A stretch of DNA of 14,601 bases from NCBI GenBank assembly GCA_019424965.1, contig JAHYYL010000004.1, forward strand, positions 1-14,601. Direction: 5' to 3'. The notes beneath the pieces are model-generated. The model did no database searches. It was not told the origin of the DNA and saw only the letters and a program-made list of their open reading frames with translations. Below are positions 7,486 through 13,694 of this stretch, one piece after another. Both the position numbers and the translations under genes were made by a program. The DNA is from Collinsella sp. (GTDB taxonomy: Bacteria > Actinomycetota > Coriobacteriia > Coriobacteriales > Coriobacteriaceae). The first letter of the stretch is position 1. Each line of letters starts with the position of its first letter.

Positions 7486-8871
7486 CTACACCGTTAGCGG
7501 CGCCGGCTCATGCGGCTCGCCGTTCAACTCAACGATGACCTGCGTTCCCACGCCCTCCTGGGACTTCACGCGCATGCCGGAATCTTCTCCGTAAAAGAAA
7601 TGGATGCGCTGAAGCACGTTGAAGAGCGCCAGGCCGCAACCTCGCTTGACGGAGCCGTCGGCGGTAATGCTCTCGGGCTCCTCTCGGCGATGCTGCTCAA
7701 ACAGATGCGCGCAGACTTCTTCGCTCATACCGATGCCGTCGTCTTCGACGATGATCTCCAAACCGTCATCGGTCTCGAAAGCCCTAACACGAATAGAAAG
7801 CGGCTCGGTCTCGCGCTGCGCGTGCTTGATACAGTTTTCGAGCAGCGGCTGCAAGATAAACGGCGGTACCAGGCTGTCGCGCACCTCAAAGTCGATGTCG
7901 ACCGAGACGCGCAGACGGCCGTCGCCATACCGGGCCTGCATAAGATTGATATAACGAGTGCCCTGTTCCACCTCGTGCTCGAGCGTGGTGAGCGTATCGG
8001 AGTCAGAAAGCGTCTGACGATAGTAGTTGGAGAAGTCGATCAGCAGCGATCGTGCCTTGTCGGGCTCGGTTCGAACGAGCGACACGATGGTGCTGATGGT
8101 ATTGAATAGAAAATGCGGGTCGACCTGCGACTGCAGGGCGCGAAGCTCCACGCGGGCCGTGAGCTCGTCCTGGCGCTCGAGCTCAAAGCTGGCGAGCTGC
8201 GTGGAAATGAGATCGGCAAAGCCCGAGGCCAACGCCGTCTGGCGCATATCGATGCTGCTCAGGCGGGGGTAATACAGCTCGAGCGTGCCCACGCAATGCC
8301 CGCGCACGGTCAGTGGCGCGACAATGCCGGCGCGCAGACGGGGAAAATAGCCGCCCGTCTCATTGGAGGCGTCACGCGAAAATACACTCTGTTCGCCGGA
8401 CTCGATCACGTTGAGTGTGGTCTTGAGCACAACCGGGGTGCCGGCGGGACACTTTGTCGAATCCTCGCCCCAACTTGCCAACACCTGTTTGCCGTCGGTA
8501 AAGCAGATGGCCGACGCGATGGTCTCGGACAGGATGATTTTGGAAGCACCCAGTGCCGCTTCGGGCGTAAGGCCGCGCGACGTGTAGGCGAATATTTTAG
8601 ATGCAATGGCGAGTGTACGGTCGGTTGCACTCGATGTGAGGTCGTCGGGGACCACAAAGACATACGAGAAAAAGAAGCACAGCATGACCAGGCCGGCAAT
8701 AACGACAACGCCCGGAACGGGATTGGGATTATCGGTTAAATCCCAGATAAGCAGCAGGATAAGCGCCGGAACGACAATACCGAGCAGGATGGCCTGAACC
8801 ACATGCTGGGCCGTACGAAAGACCTTGGTAGAGTTGTAGCTCTTGCCCAGAATCAGCCTGTTTAAATCCAC
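7486..8871 (-). CDS. LytS-type sensor histidine kinase, copy 2
   Basis: A 461-residue membrane kinase built like copy 1: two transmembrane segments (about 24-46 and 53-73), a GAF-like region (about 88-230), the phosphoacceptor block QVDPHFLFNTISTI (H253), N-box PLLENCIKH (E345, N346), DDGIGM (377-382) and a GCGLAL glycine box. The conserved asparagine before PHFLFN is aspartate here. Start choice: GAGGGG abuts the ATG at 8877 with no spacer, but stands 6 nt from the GTG at 8871, so the GTG is favoured; the ATG would add only two residues. The frame stays open upstream to 8946 through a long palindrome and is not expected to be translated there. It is followed by its partner regulator, and the amidohydrolase ends 111 bp upstream. 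Confidence 0.92.
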   Translation of the reverse strand: MDLNRLILGKSYNSTKVFRTAQHVVQAILLGIVVPALILLLIWDLTDNPNPVPGVVVIAGLVMLCFFFSYVFVVPDDLTSSATDRTLAIASKIFAYTSRGLTPEAALGASKIILSETIASAICFTDGKQVLASWGEDSTKCPAGTPVVLKTTLNVIESGEQSVFSRDASNETGGYFPRLRAGIVAPLTVRGHCVGTLELYYPRLSSIDMRQTALASGFADLISTQLASFELERQDELTARVELRALQSQVDPHFLFNTISTIVSLVRTEPDKARSLLIDFSNYYRQTLSDSDTLTTLEHEVEQGTRYINLMQARYGDGRLRVSVDIDFEVRDSLVPPFILQPLLENCIKHAQRETEPLSIRVRAFETDDGLEIIVEDDGIGMSEEVCAHLFEQHRREEPESITADGSVKRGCGLALFNVLQRIHFFYGEDSGMRVKSQEGVGTQVIVELNGEPHEPAPLTV

Positions 8872-8877
8872 CGTCAT

Positions 8878-8884
8878 CCCCTCT
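8878..8884 (-). promoter_or_regulatory. Ribosome binding site of kinase copy 2, favouring a GTG start
   Basis: AGAGGGG on the minus strand ends directly at ATG 8877 and is 6 nt from GTG 8871. Normal ribosome spacing therefore favours the GTG. Confidence 0.6.
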
Positions 8885-8901
8885 TGTCCGTAGCACCCAT
8901 A

Positions 8902-8947
8902 GCAATGGAGAGGGCCGCAAGCGACCCTCTCCATTGCATTATGCAAT
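8902..8947. promoter_or_regulatory. Overlapping palindromes in the leader of kinase copy 2
   Basis: GCAATGGAGAGGG (8902-8914) and CCCTCTCCATTGC (8925-8937) are a perfect 13-bp inverted repeat whose stem extends inward on the minus strand through a G-U pair. The arm ATTGC (8933-8937) is also part of a second perfect palindrome, ATTGCAT-T-ATGCAAT (8933-8947). The two structures cannot form together. No T tract follows, so a plain terminator of the amidohydrolase gene is unlikely; a leader switch or an operator is possible. Confidence 0.5.
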
Positions 8948-8988
8948 CAAAAACTGTGTTTTACATCAAGCCATCGACAAACGGTATC

Positions 8989-10266
8989 TTAGGCGCTGTA
9001 TTTGTTAGCCTCACCAAAAGTGCCGGCCTCGACGATCCAGCCGTCCTTCATGATGACGTCCATGTTGTCGGTGTTGAGCACGTGGATGTCGGCGGCGACG
9101 TCACCGTTGACAACCAGCAGGTCGGCGCACTTGCCGGCCTCGATGGAACCGGTCTCGTCCTCGATGTGGCACATCTTGGCACCGTTGAGGGTGGCGCAGG
9201 TGATGGTCTCGACCGGAGTGAAGCCGATCTTGTCGACGAACTCGTACATCTCCTCGATGGAGCAGGTGCCGTACGGGGTGACGAAGGAGAAGGAGTCGGA
9301 GCCGATCGTCATGACGACGCCGCGCTTCTTGGCCTCGCGCAGGCAGTCGTAGTTGCGCTGCAGCTCCTTCTCGACCAGGGTGCCCTCGTACTTGTCGTGC
9401 AGCTCGGGGACGTAGACGGGCGGATAGGTGGCGTACCAGGTGGGCAGGAAGGCGATCGTCGGGGTGAAGAAGGTGCCCTGCTCGGCCATGAGGTCCATGG
9501 TGCGCTCATCGATATCGAAGCCGTGAATCAGCTGCTCGCAGCCAAAGCGAACGGAATCGTAGGCAGCGGCGTGGTTGTTGTAGCAGTGGCTCCACACGGG
9601 GATGCCGACCATCTTTGCCTCTTCGACCACGGCCTGGATCTCCTCGGAGCAATAGTGCTGGTCGCGACCGGAGTCCCAGCGCCAGATGCCGCCACCGGTA
9701 GCCCAGATCTTGATGGCATCGGGGTTCTCACGCAGGCGACGACGGACGGCCTTGCGCAGATCCCAAGGACCGTCGACCTGGTCGCCCCAGGGGTGGGATT
9801 CCTTGTTGAGCTCCTGGGTGCAGTGGTGGGAGTCACCGTGGCCGGCAACGCGGCAGAAGCCCAGACCGGTGGCCAGAACGCGCGGGCCCTTAAAGACGCC
9901 CTTGTCGATGCAGTCACGGATCTGGATACCAAAGCGGCCGATCTCGCAGACGGTGGTGAGGCCGTGGGTGAGGCAGTCGTAGGCCTGCTTGACGGCGACG
10001 GCCTGCTTCTCGAGGAGCGGCTGCATGACCCAATCGGTGTCATCGTCGGTCAGGTTGCCCGAGAAGTGCAGGTGGGTGTCGATCAGGCCGGGAAGGACGG
10101 TCTTGCCGGCGGCGTCGATAACCTCAACGCCCTCGGGAAGGTCCTGCATAGTGCCGGCGTACTCGATCTTGCCGTTGTCGTCGACGAGAACGAGGGAGTT
10201 CTCGACCGGCTCGGCACCGGTACCGTCGATGAGCTTGCCGCCAACGATTGCATACTTAGTGGACAT
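8989..10266 (-). CDS. Metal-dependent amidohydrolase, imidazolonepropionase/prolidase-like
   Basis: A 425-residue amidohydrolase-superfamily enzyme. It shows the binuclear metal centre: DTHLH (H65, H67), a candidate carboxylated lysine K186 in AIKIWATGGG, H227 in VWSHCYN, H248 in LIHGFD, and the catalytic D324 in IGSDSF. AGHGDSHH (141-148) resembles the GHGD motif of Xaa-Arg/prolidase-type members, which cleave dipeptides or N-acylated amino acids. The C-terminal ETGSIEAGKCADLLVV block is standard for the superfamily. There is no signal peptide, so it is cytosolic. The permease lies immediately upstream in the same direction, which suggests import followed by hydrolysis of the same compound. 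The start has AAGGAGG (10271-10277), a strong site 4 nt upstream. Codon use is strongly biased towards C- and G-ending codons, suggesting high expression. Confidence 0.9.
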   Translation of the reverse strand: MSTKYAIVGGKLIDGTGAEPVENSLVLVDDNGKIEYAGTMQDLPEGVEVIDAAGKTVLPGLIDTHLHFSGNLTDDDTDWVMQPLLEKQAVAVKQAYDCLTHGLTTVCEIGRFGIQIRDCIDKGVFKGPRVLATGLGFCRVAGHGDSHHCTQELNKESHPWGDQVDGPWDLRKAVRRRLRENPDAIKIWATGGGIWRWDSGRDQHYCSEEIQAVVEEAKMVGIPVWSHCYNNHAAAYDSVRFGCEQLIHGFDIDERTMDLMAEQGTFFTPTIAFLPTWYATYPPVYVPELHDKYEGTLVEKELQRNYDCLREAKKRGVVMTIGSDSFSFVTPYGTCSIEEMYEFVDKIGFTPVETITCATLNGAKMCHIEDETGSIEAGKCADLLVVNGDVAADIHVLNTDNMDVIMKDGWIVEAGTFGEANKYSA

Positions 10267-10296
10267 GGTTCCTCCTTATGGATCCATATAGTGGGC

Positions 10297-10320
10297 GAGG
10301 CCGTGTTGGGTTAAGGCCTC
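10297..10320. other. Short inverted repeat upstream of the amidohydrolase gene
   Basis: GAGGCC (10297-10302) and GGCCTC (10315-10320) form a 6-bp inverted repeat with a 12-nt loop, 31 bp from the amidohydrolase start. Function unknown. Confidence 0.3.
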
Positions 10321-10348
10321 ACAAAACTACCCAAGTGGTGCCGGGTTC

Positions 10349-10377
10349 GGTGCGCGGGAGAGAGGATCCCGCGCACC
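10349..10377 (-). terminator. Strong hairpin between permease and amidohydrolase genes
   Basis: GGTGCGCGGGA (10349-10359) and TCCCGCGCACC (10367-10377) form a perfect 11-bp GC-rich stem with a 7-nt loop, 21 bp after the permease stop. No T tract follows directly on the minus strand; TTTT appears only about 23 nt later. It could attenuate transcription into the amidohydrolase gene or protect the 3' end of a processed permease mRNA. Confidence 0.5.
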
Positions 10378-10397
10378 CGATCCGCCCCGGCTAGGCG

Positions 10398-11849
10398 TTA
10401 CTTTTTGCGGGAATTGGTGAAGGCCATGAGGGCCAGGCCAATGGCCAGCCAGCCGATCACGATGCTCCACTCCACCATGTTGAGGGAGGCGGGAGAGAAC
10501 GGGATCACGAGCAGGCCGATGATGACGGCGCAGGCAGCGACAGCGAGGCAGATGCCAAACTTGCCGCCGGGCACCTCGTAGGGACGAGGCAGGTCGGGCT
10601 CGGTGAAGCGCATGCGCAGGCAAGCGAGGGCGACCATGCCGCAGGAGAAGATGAAGGCGAGGGCCGACACGTTGGTCAGAGGAATGAGCATGTTCTTGCC
10701 CAGGAACGGACCGATGACGGTGATGACGCCCAGGACGACGCAGGCGAGCTTGGGAGCGCCGGACTTGGGATCGACCTCGGCGAATTTCTCGGGCAGCTGG
10801 CCCTTGCGGCCCATGGCAAGCATGATGCGGCTCGTGGCGCCGTAGAAGGAGTTCATCGGGCCCATGGGTCCAAGCGTGGCGATTACGAGCATGGCCAGGT
10901 ACAGAAGCATGTTGATGCCCTTGAGGCAGGCAAGCGCGGGAACCGGGCTCTTAACAAACTCATGCCAGTCGAGGATGGTGCCGAACGAGTAGATGCAGAC
11001 CATGTAGAAGCCGCCTGCGGCCAGCAGGGCTAGGGAGATGATCTTGCCGAACTTGTTCCAGTTGAGGCCCTCGGCTGCTTCCTCAGCCTGCTGAGGAATG
11101 GTGTCGAAACCGGCGTAGAAGAACGGGGTCAGAACCAGGACCGACACGATGCCGGCGAACAGGCTGGTGCCCTCGGTAGCGGGCTTGCCGCCGCCAGCGC
11201 CGGTGACCTGGGAGAACACGGGCATGGCGTGTTCCGGCGAACCGGTGAACAGCGAGACGCCCATGGCGAGCAGCATGCCGCAGAGCAGGGCCTTGGTCAG
11301 GAAGGCCTGGAGCTTGGCGGCCGAGCTGGCACCGCGGAAGTTGAGGAAGATGACGTAGACTGCAAAGCCGAGCGCGATCAGCGTCGGGAACAGGTAAACG
11401 TCGGCGCCCAGGATGGTATAAAGCTTGACGGCACGCAGCCACTCAAGACCGGGCAGGCTGCCGAACATCTCGGACACGAGGGTCGAGATGGCGATTGCCT
11501 CCCACGGGCACAGGATACCGTTGCCCAGGGCCAGGAGCCAACCGGTGATGTAGCTCAGCGTACGGCCAAAGCTACGATCGACATACTCGACGATGCCGCC
11601 CGAGATGGGGATAGCAGCCGTGAGCTCACCGAAAACAGCTCCGACGGGCACGAGGAAGATTGCACCCAAGAGGAATGCGATCATAGCGGGAACGGGACCG
11701 CCGCCCACGACCATCCAGTCGCCGACCTGCAGAACCCAACCGGTACCGATGATGGCACCGAAACCGATGGTGAAGAAGTTCCAGAGCGAAAGCGTTTTCT
11801 TCATGCCACCGTTACCTTCGACTGCAACTTCTGCGTTCTTGTCCGCCAT
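10398..11849 (-). CDS. APC-superfamily amino acid permease
   Basis: A 483-residue integral membrane protein with about 12 hydrophobic segments. GFGAIIGTGW (29-38) is the glycine-rich substrate-binding break of helix 1 in the amino acid-polyamine-organocation family. Further family features are GGIVEYVDRSFG (84-95), the PFFYAGFDTIPQQAEEA block in helix 6/7, the loop GATSRIMLAMGRKGQLP, and RPYEVPGG near the C-terminus. It should import an amino acid or related amine by proton or sodium coupling or by exchange. The next gene encodes an amidohydrolase, so the solute may be a dipeptide-like or N-substituted amino acid. The start has AGGAGGGG (11854-11861) 4 nt upstream. The leader contains two consecutive hairpins, and a LytTR-like direct repeat lies about 145 bp upstream. 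Codon use is strongly biased, like the amidohydrolase. Confidence 0.93.
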   Translation of the reverse strand: MADKNAEVAVEGNGGMKKTLSLWNFFTIGFGAIIGTGWVLQVGDWMVVGGGPVPAMIAFLLGAIFLVPVGAVFGELTAAIPISGGIVEYVDRSFGRTLSYITGWLLALGNGILCPWEAIAISTLVSEMFGSLPGLEWLRAVKLYTILGADVYLFPTLIALGFAVYVIFLNFRGASSAAKLQAFLTKALLCGMLLAMGVSLFTGSPEHAMPVFSQVTGAGGGKPATEGTSLFAGIVSVLVLTPFFYAGFDTIPQQAEEAAEGLNWNKFGKIISLALLAAGGFYMVCIYSFGTILDWHEFVKSPVPALACLKGINMLLYLAMLVIATLGPMGPMNSFYGATSRIMLAMGRKGQLPEKFAEVDPKSGAPKLACVVLGVITVIGPFLGKNMLIPLTNVSALAFIFSCGMVALACLRMRFTEPDLPRPYEVPGGKFGICLAVAACAVIIGLLVIPFSPASLNMVEWSIVIGWLAIGLALMAFTNSRKK

Positions 11850-11869
11850 TGTTCCCCTCCTTTCCTTAT

Positions 11870-11915
11870 TGACGCCTCTTTGGCGTCACCCCTTGCGCGG
11901 TCTGTTTTGCCGCGC
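11870..11915 (-). promoter_or_regulatory. Two consecutive hairpins in the permease leader
   Basis: TGACGCC (11870-11876) pairs perfectly with GGCGTCA (11882-11888) around a 5-nt loop, and GCGCGG (11895-11900) with CCGCGC (11910-11915) around a 9-nt loop. On the minus strand both precede the permease Shine-Dalgarno site. On the plus strand the second hairpin is followed by GCTTTTATTT and could terminate plus-strand transcripts, but no plus-strand gene precedes it. Confidence 0.45.
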
Positions 11916-11993
11916 GCTTTTATTTCGTGGCTTTAAGATACGGCCTTGGCACAGCAGCGCCGCTTGTGGCTCGACCGAAGGCAGAACTGCAAA

Positions 11994-12024
11994 ACGAACG
12001 GCGCCGTTTTTGGGACGAACGGCG
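11994..12024 (-). promoter_or_regulatory. Candidate LytTR operator: direct repeat at 21-bp period
   Basis: ACGAACGGCG occurs exactly at 11994-12003 and 12015-12024. On the minus strand each copy reads GCCGTTCGT as a 9-mer, which matches the published LytTR consensus [TA][AC][CA]GTTN[AG][TG] at eight of nine positions, and the 9-mers are 12 bp apart, the usual LytTR spacing. The site lies 145 bp upstream of the permease start, in the orientation of that gene. A perfect 12-bp palindrome AACGGCGCCGTT (11997-12008) overlaps it, so a different dimeric regulator remains possible. Confidence 0.45.
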
Positions 12025-12184
12025 AGGGGCGTCACTCGGTGCGAGCGTCCGTTTTGATGGCGCGATTCAATCGCTCGCGGAGGGCGTCGTTTTATGGCGC
12101 CAGGCTCGCTCCCGTCCATGCCGCTTACCGAGGTTTTGGCGTATGTCCTCATTTGCTGCACGTCTTTTTTGTAGGATGGACGGG

Positions 12185-12204
12185 TTATACATGAGACGAG
12201 GCGG
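12185..12204 (+). promoter_or_regulatory. Possible -10 element and ribosome binding site of the C39-like gene
   Basis: TTATAC (12185-12190) resembles a -10 box but has only a T-rich, poor -35 region. GAGGCGG (12198-12204) lies 5 nt before ATG 12210 and is a moderate Shine-Dalgarno site. Using this -10 the leader would be only about a dozen nucleotides long. Confidence 0.3.
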
Positions 12205-12209
12205 TACAA

Positions 12210-13241
12210 ATGGCATACGAATACAATGACGGCGAACGGCAGCGAAACGTTCGCCTTGCCGGGCGTACCACGCCGACGCCCAGAAGTGCCACGAGCAGCA
12301 ATCCGCAACGCCCTCAAGAGCAACCCAAGCCTTCGTCTCGGCAGCAGACAAACAGAACACGGCAGAGTGGCCGTCCGAGCACGGGCACAAGCGCACAGCA
12401 AGATAGCCGCTTGGGCGCGCGCACTCGACAGCGCCAAGCCGAGGTTCCGCAACTGCGCCGCAACGGCGCACGTCAGCCCGGAAGCCATATCAACCGCTTC
12501 TTTTCGCATCCCCAAGGCGGACGCGACGGCAAGCCCTACCGCTCGACATCGTTCGTGAATGCCCCCGCCCTGCCGGCTCGTCGGCTTTGCCTCGCACTGT
12601 GCTCTATCCTCATCTGTCTGGTCTTTGTGCTTATGAGCTCCTGTATGTCCCACGGCTCGGCCGGTCTCGAGCCCACCGCCGAGGACAAGCTGCTCAAGGC
12701 CCCCGTCGCGCCCGGTTATTCTTTCGCCTTTTCGACCCCGCGCTCGCAATGGCAAGCCGGCACGATGCCCCATATCTATCAGATCGACCCTGCATGGTCG
12801 GAGCTGCCTTACGCCGGCGGTACCATCCGCCAAAATGCTTGCGGGCCTACGTGCCTCACCATGGTCTATATCTTTAAGACGGGACGCACCGATATGACTC
12901 CCGTCGATATGTGCGCGCTTTCCGAGGCAGGCAATTACGCCCCCACCGGTGCAACCGAATGGTCGTTTATGACGAGCGGTGCGTGGCAGTTGGGACTTAA
13001 CGGAACGGAGCTTCATAACGATCGCGACTCGATGACTCAGGTGCTGCGTTCGGGAGCGCCCGTCATCGCCGCCGTTCGGCCGGGCACCTTTACCAACGTG
13101 GGCCACTACATTGTACTTTACGGTATTGACGACGCCGACCAGATTGAAGTCTTCGATCCCAACTCGGCCAGCCGCAGCGCCCGCCGCTGGGGCGTCGTAG
13201 AGGTCCTCAACGAAGTCGAAGCCATGTGGGCCTACTACTAG
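12210..13241 (+). CDS. Membrane-anchored C39-like cysteine peptidase homologue
   Basis: A 343-residue protein in three parts. Residues 1-120 are low-complexity and rich in Arg, Gln, Ser, Pro and Thr, probably disordered and basic. Residues about 124-143 are one transmembrane helix preceded by RR, which places the tail inside and the rest outside. Residues about 185-343 form a papain-like C39-type domain (Peptidase_C39_2): Q208 and C211 in RQNACGPTC, H299 in GHYIVLYGID, and D316/N318 in FDPNS, so the catalytic triad looks intact. The target is unknown; relatives are often annotated only as C39 family peptidases and could process surface proteins or peptides. There is no LPXTG sorting signal. 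It is the only plus-strand gene and diverges from the permease. An overlapping minus-strand frame is a shadow. Confidence 0.85.
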   Translation: MAYEYNDGERQRNVRLAGRTTPTPRSATSSNPQRPQEQPKPSSRQQTNRTRQSGRPSTGTSAQQDSRLGARTRQRQAEVPQLRRNGARQPGSHINRFFSHPQGGRDGKPYRSTSFVNAPALPARRLCLALCSILICLVFVLMSSCMSHGSAGLEPTAEDKLLKAPVAPGYSFAFSTPRSQWQAGTMPHIYQIDPAWSELPYAGGTIRQNACGPTCLTMVYIFKTGRTDMTPVDMCALSEAGNYAPTGATEWSFMTSGAWQLGLNGTELHNDRDSMTQVLRSGAPVIAAVRPGTFTNVGHYIVLYGIDDADQIEVFDPNSASRSARRWGVVEVLNEVEAMWAYY

Positions 13242-13356
13242 TCATTGGGCACTCATTGGGGACAGACTTAAATGAGTGGTCGTCGAGGACAGTCTTACGG
13301 ACGCCGGCCGAGAGCAGACGAAAAGGGCCATCCCGAACTGCTTGGAACTGCCAGCA

Positions 13357-13404
13357 CGGAAAGCGCATCCTGCTTTGGGGCCCAATAGCGGGATGCGCTT
13401 TCCG
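13357..13404. repeat. Perfect 14-bp inverted repeat in the repeat cluster
   Basis: CGGAAAGCGCATCC (13357-13370) and GGATGCGCTTTCCG (13391-13404) are exact reverse complements around a 20-nt loop that contains GGGGCCC. No T tract follows on either strand, so it is better read as a palindromic repeat unit than as a terminator, although it could stop transcription from the C39-like gene. Confidence 0.75.
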
Positions 13405-13528
13405 TTAGCGGCCCGTTTGGGAAACTAGGGACCGCTTTTCGACAAAAATCCGGGATGCATTTTCCGATTGAGGGCCTCAAGGGAAACCGCACCCCATGTT
13501 GGACGCTCATTCTGGGATGTGCTTTCCG
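13391..13528 (+). repeat. Three motif copies at exact 62-bp spacing
   Basis: GGATGCGCTTTCCG (13391), GGATGCATTTTCCG (13453) and GGATGTGCTTTCCG (13515) start exactly 62 bp apart. Between the first two copies the spacers share GGCC and GGGAAAC blocks at matching positions, so the unit seems to be a diverged tandem duplication of about 62 bp rather than chance. Confidence 0.6.
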
Positions 13529-13644
13529 CAGTTGATCGATGCGGCCTTTAAGGACTGTCCCAAACTGCCGGCAGGAAAGGAACGTCCCCAAGTGCCGGGT
13601 TTCCGCAGCCTGCAATGCTCCTCATGAACAGCCGCCTCAATAAC

Positions 13645-13678
13645 AAAAGCCCCCGCGGCCGAAACGGGCCACGGGGGC
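13645..13678 (-). terminator. Intrinsic terminator of the 6-phospho-beta-glucosidase gene
   Basis: GCCCCCGCGGCC (13649-13660) and GGCCACGGGGGC (13667-13678) pair over 12 bp with one wobble on the minus strand, around a 6-nt loop, followed by TTTT (13648-13645) and a further T-rich tail. It lies 16 nt after the stop codon of the GH1 gene. Confidence 0.9.
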
Positions 13679-13694
13679 AGCAGGCTTGCAAGGG

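Larger units (their letters stand above)
13242..13640. repeat. Cluster of degenerate palindromic repeats (non-coding)
   Basis: No credible gene lies here. Visible structure: ACTCATT / AATGAGT inverted repeat (13251-13257, 13271-13277); TTGGGGAC (13256-13263) matched by GTCCCCAA (13584-13591); GGACAGTC (13287-13294) matched by GACTGTCC (13553-13560); a direct repeat AACTGCC-GCA-GGAAAG at 13346-13363 and 13563-13579; and the GGATG-TTTCCG motif copies listed separately. The nested arrangement of inverted ends suggests a REP/BIME-like or miniature mobile element in decay. It carries no transposase. Confidence 0.6.

Noticed and set aside
7486..8946. Longer kinase copy 2 starting at 8946
   Set aside because: The added residues are encoded by the perfect palindrome, have no family similarity, and the only Shine-Dalgarno site lies just before 8877/8871.
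8955..8983. Pair of LytTR-like 9-mers upstream of kinase copy 2
   Set aside because: ACCGTTTGT fits the consensus, but the only nearby partner is 28 bp away start to start instead of 21-22, so it is not counted as an operator.
8884..10314. A 476-codon plus-strand open frame opposite the amidohydrolase gene
   Set aside because: It is the antisense shadow of a highly biased GC-rich gene. Its translation is a low-complexity Val/Asp/Gly/Ala string without a recognisable domain, while the opposite strand has a complete amidohydrolase.
11886..13106. A 406-codon minus-strand open frame opposite the C39-like gene
   Set aside because: It runs through the divergent intergenic region and both palindromes, shows no domain, and conflicts with the well-supported plus-strand gene.
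13391..13528. Regularly spaced motifs that could suggest a CRISPR array
   Set aside because: Only three 14-nt motif copies with changes in each, spacers related to each other, and no cas genes nearby; a diverged tandem or REP-like repeat fits better.
13295..13615. A 106-codon minus-strand frame in the repeat cluster
   Set aside because: It is translated across palindromic repeats, has no ribosome binding site that stands out and no recognisable domain.
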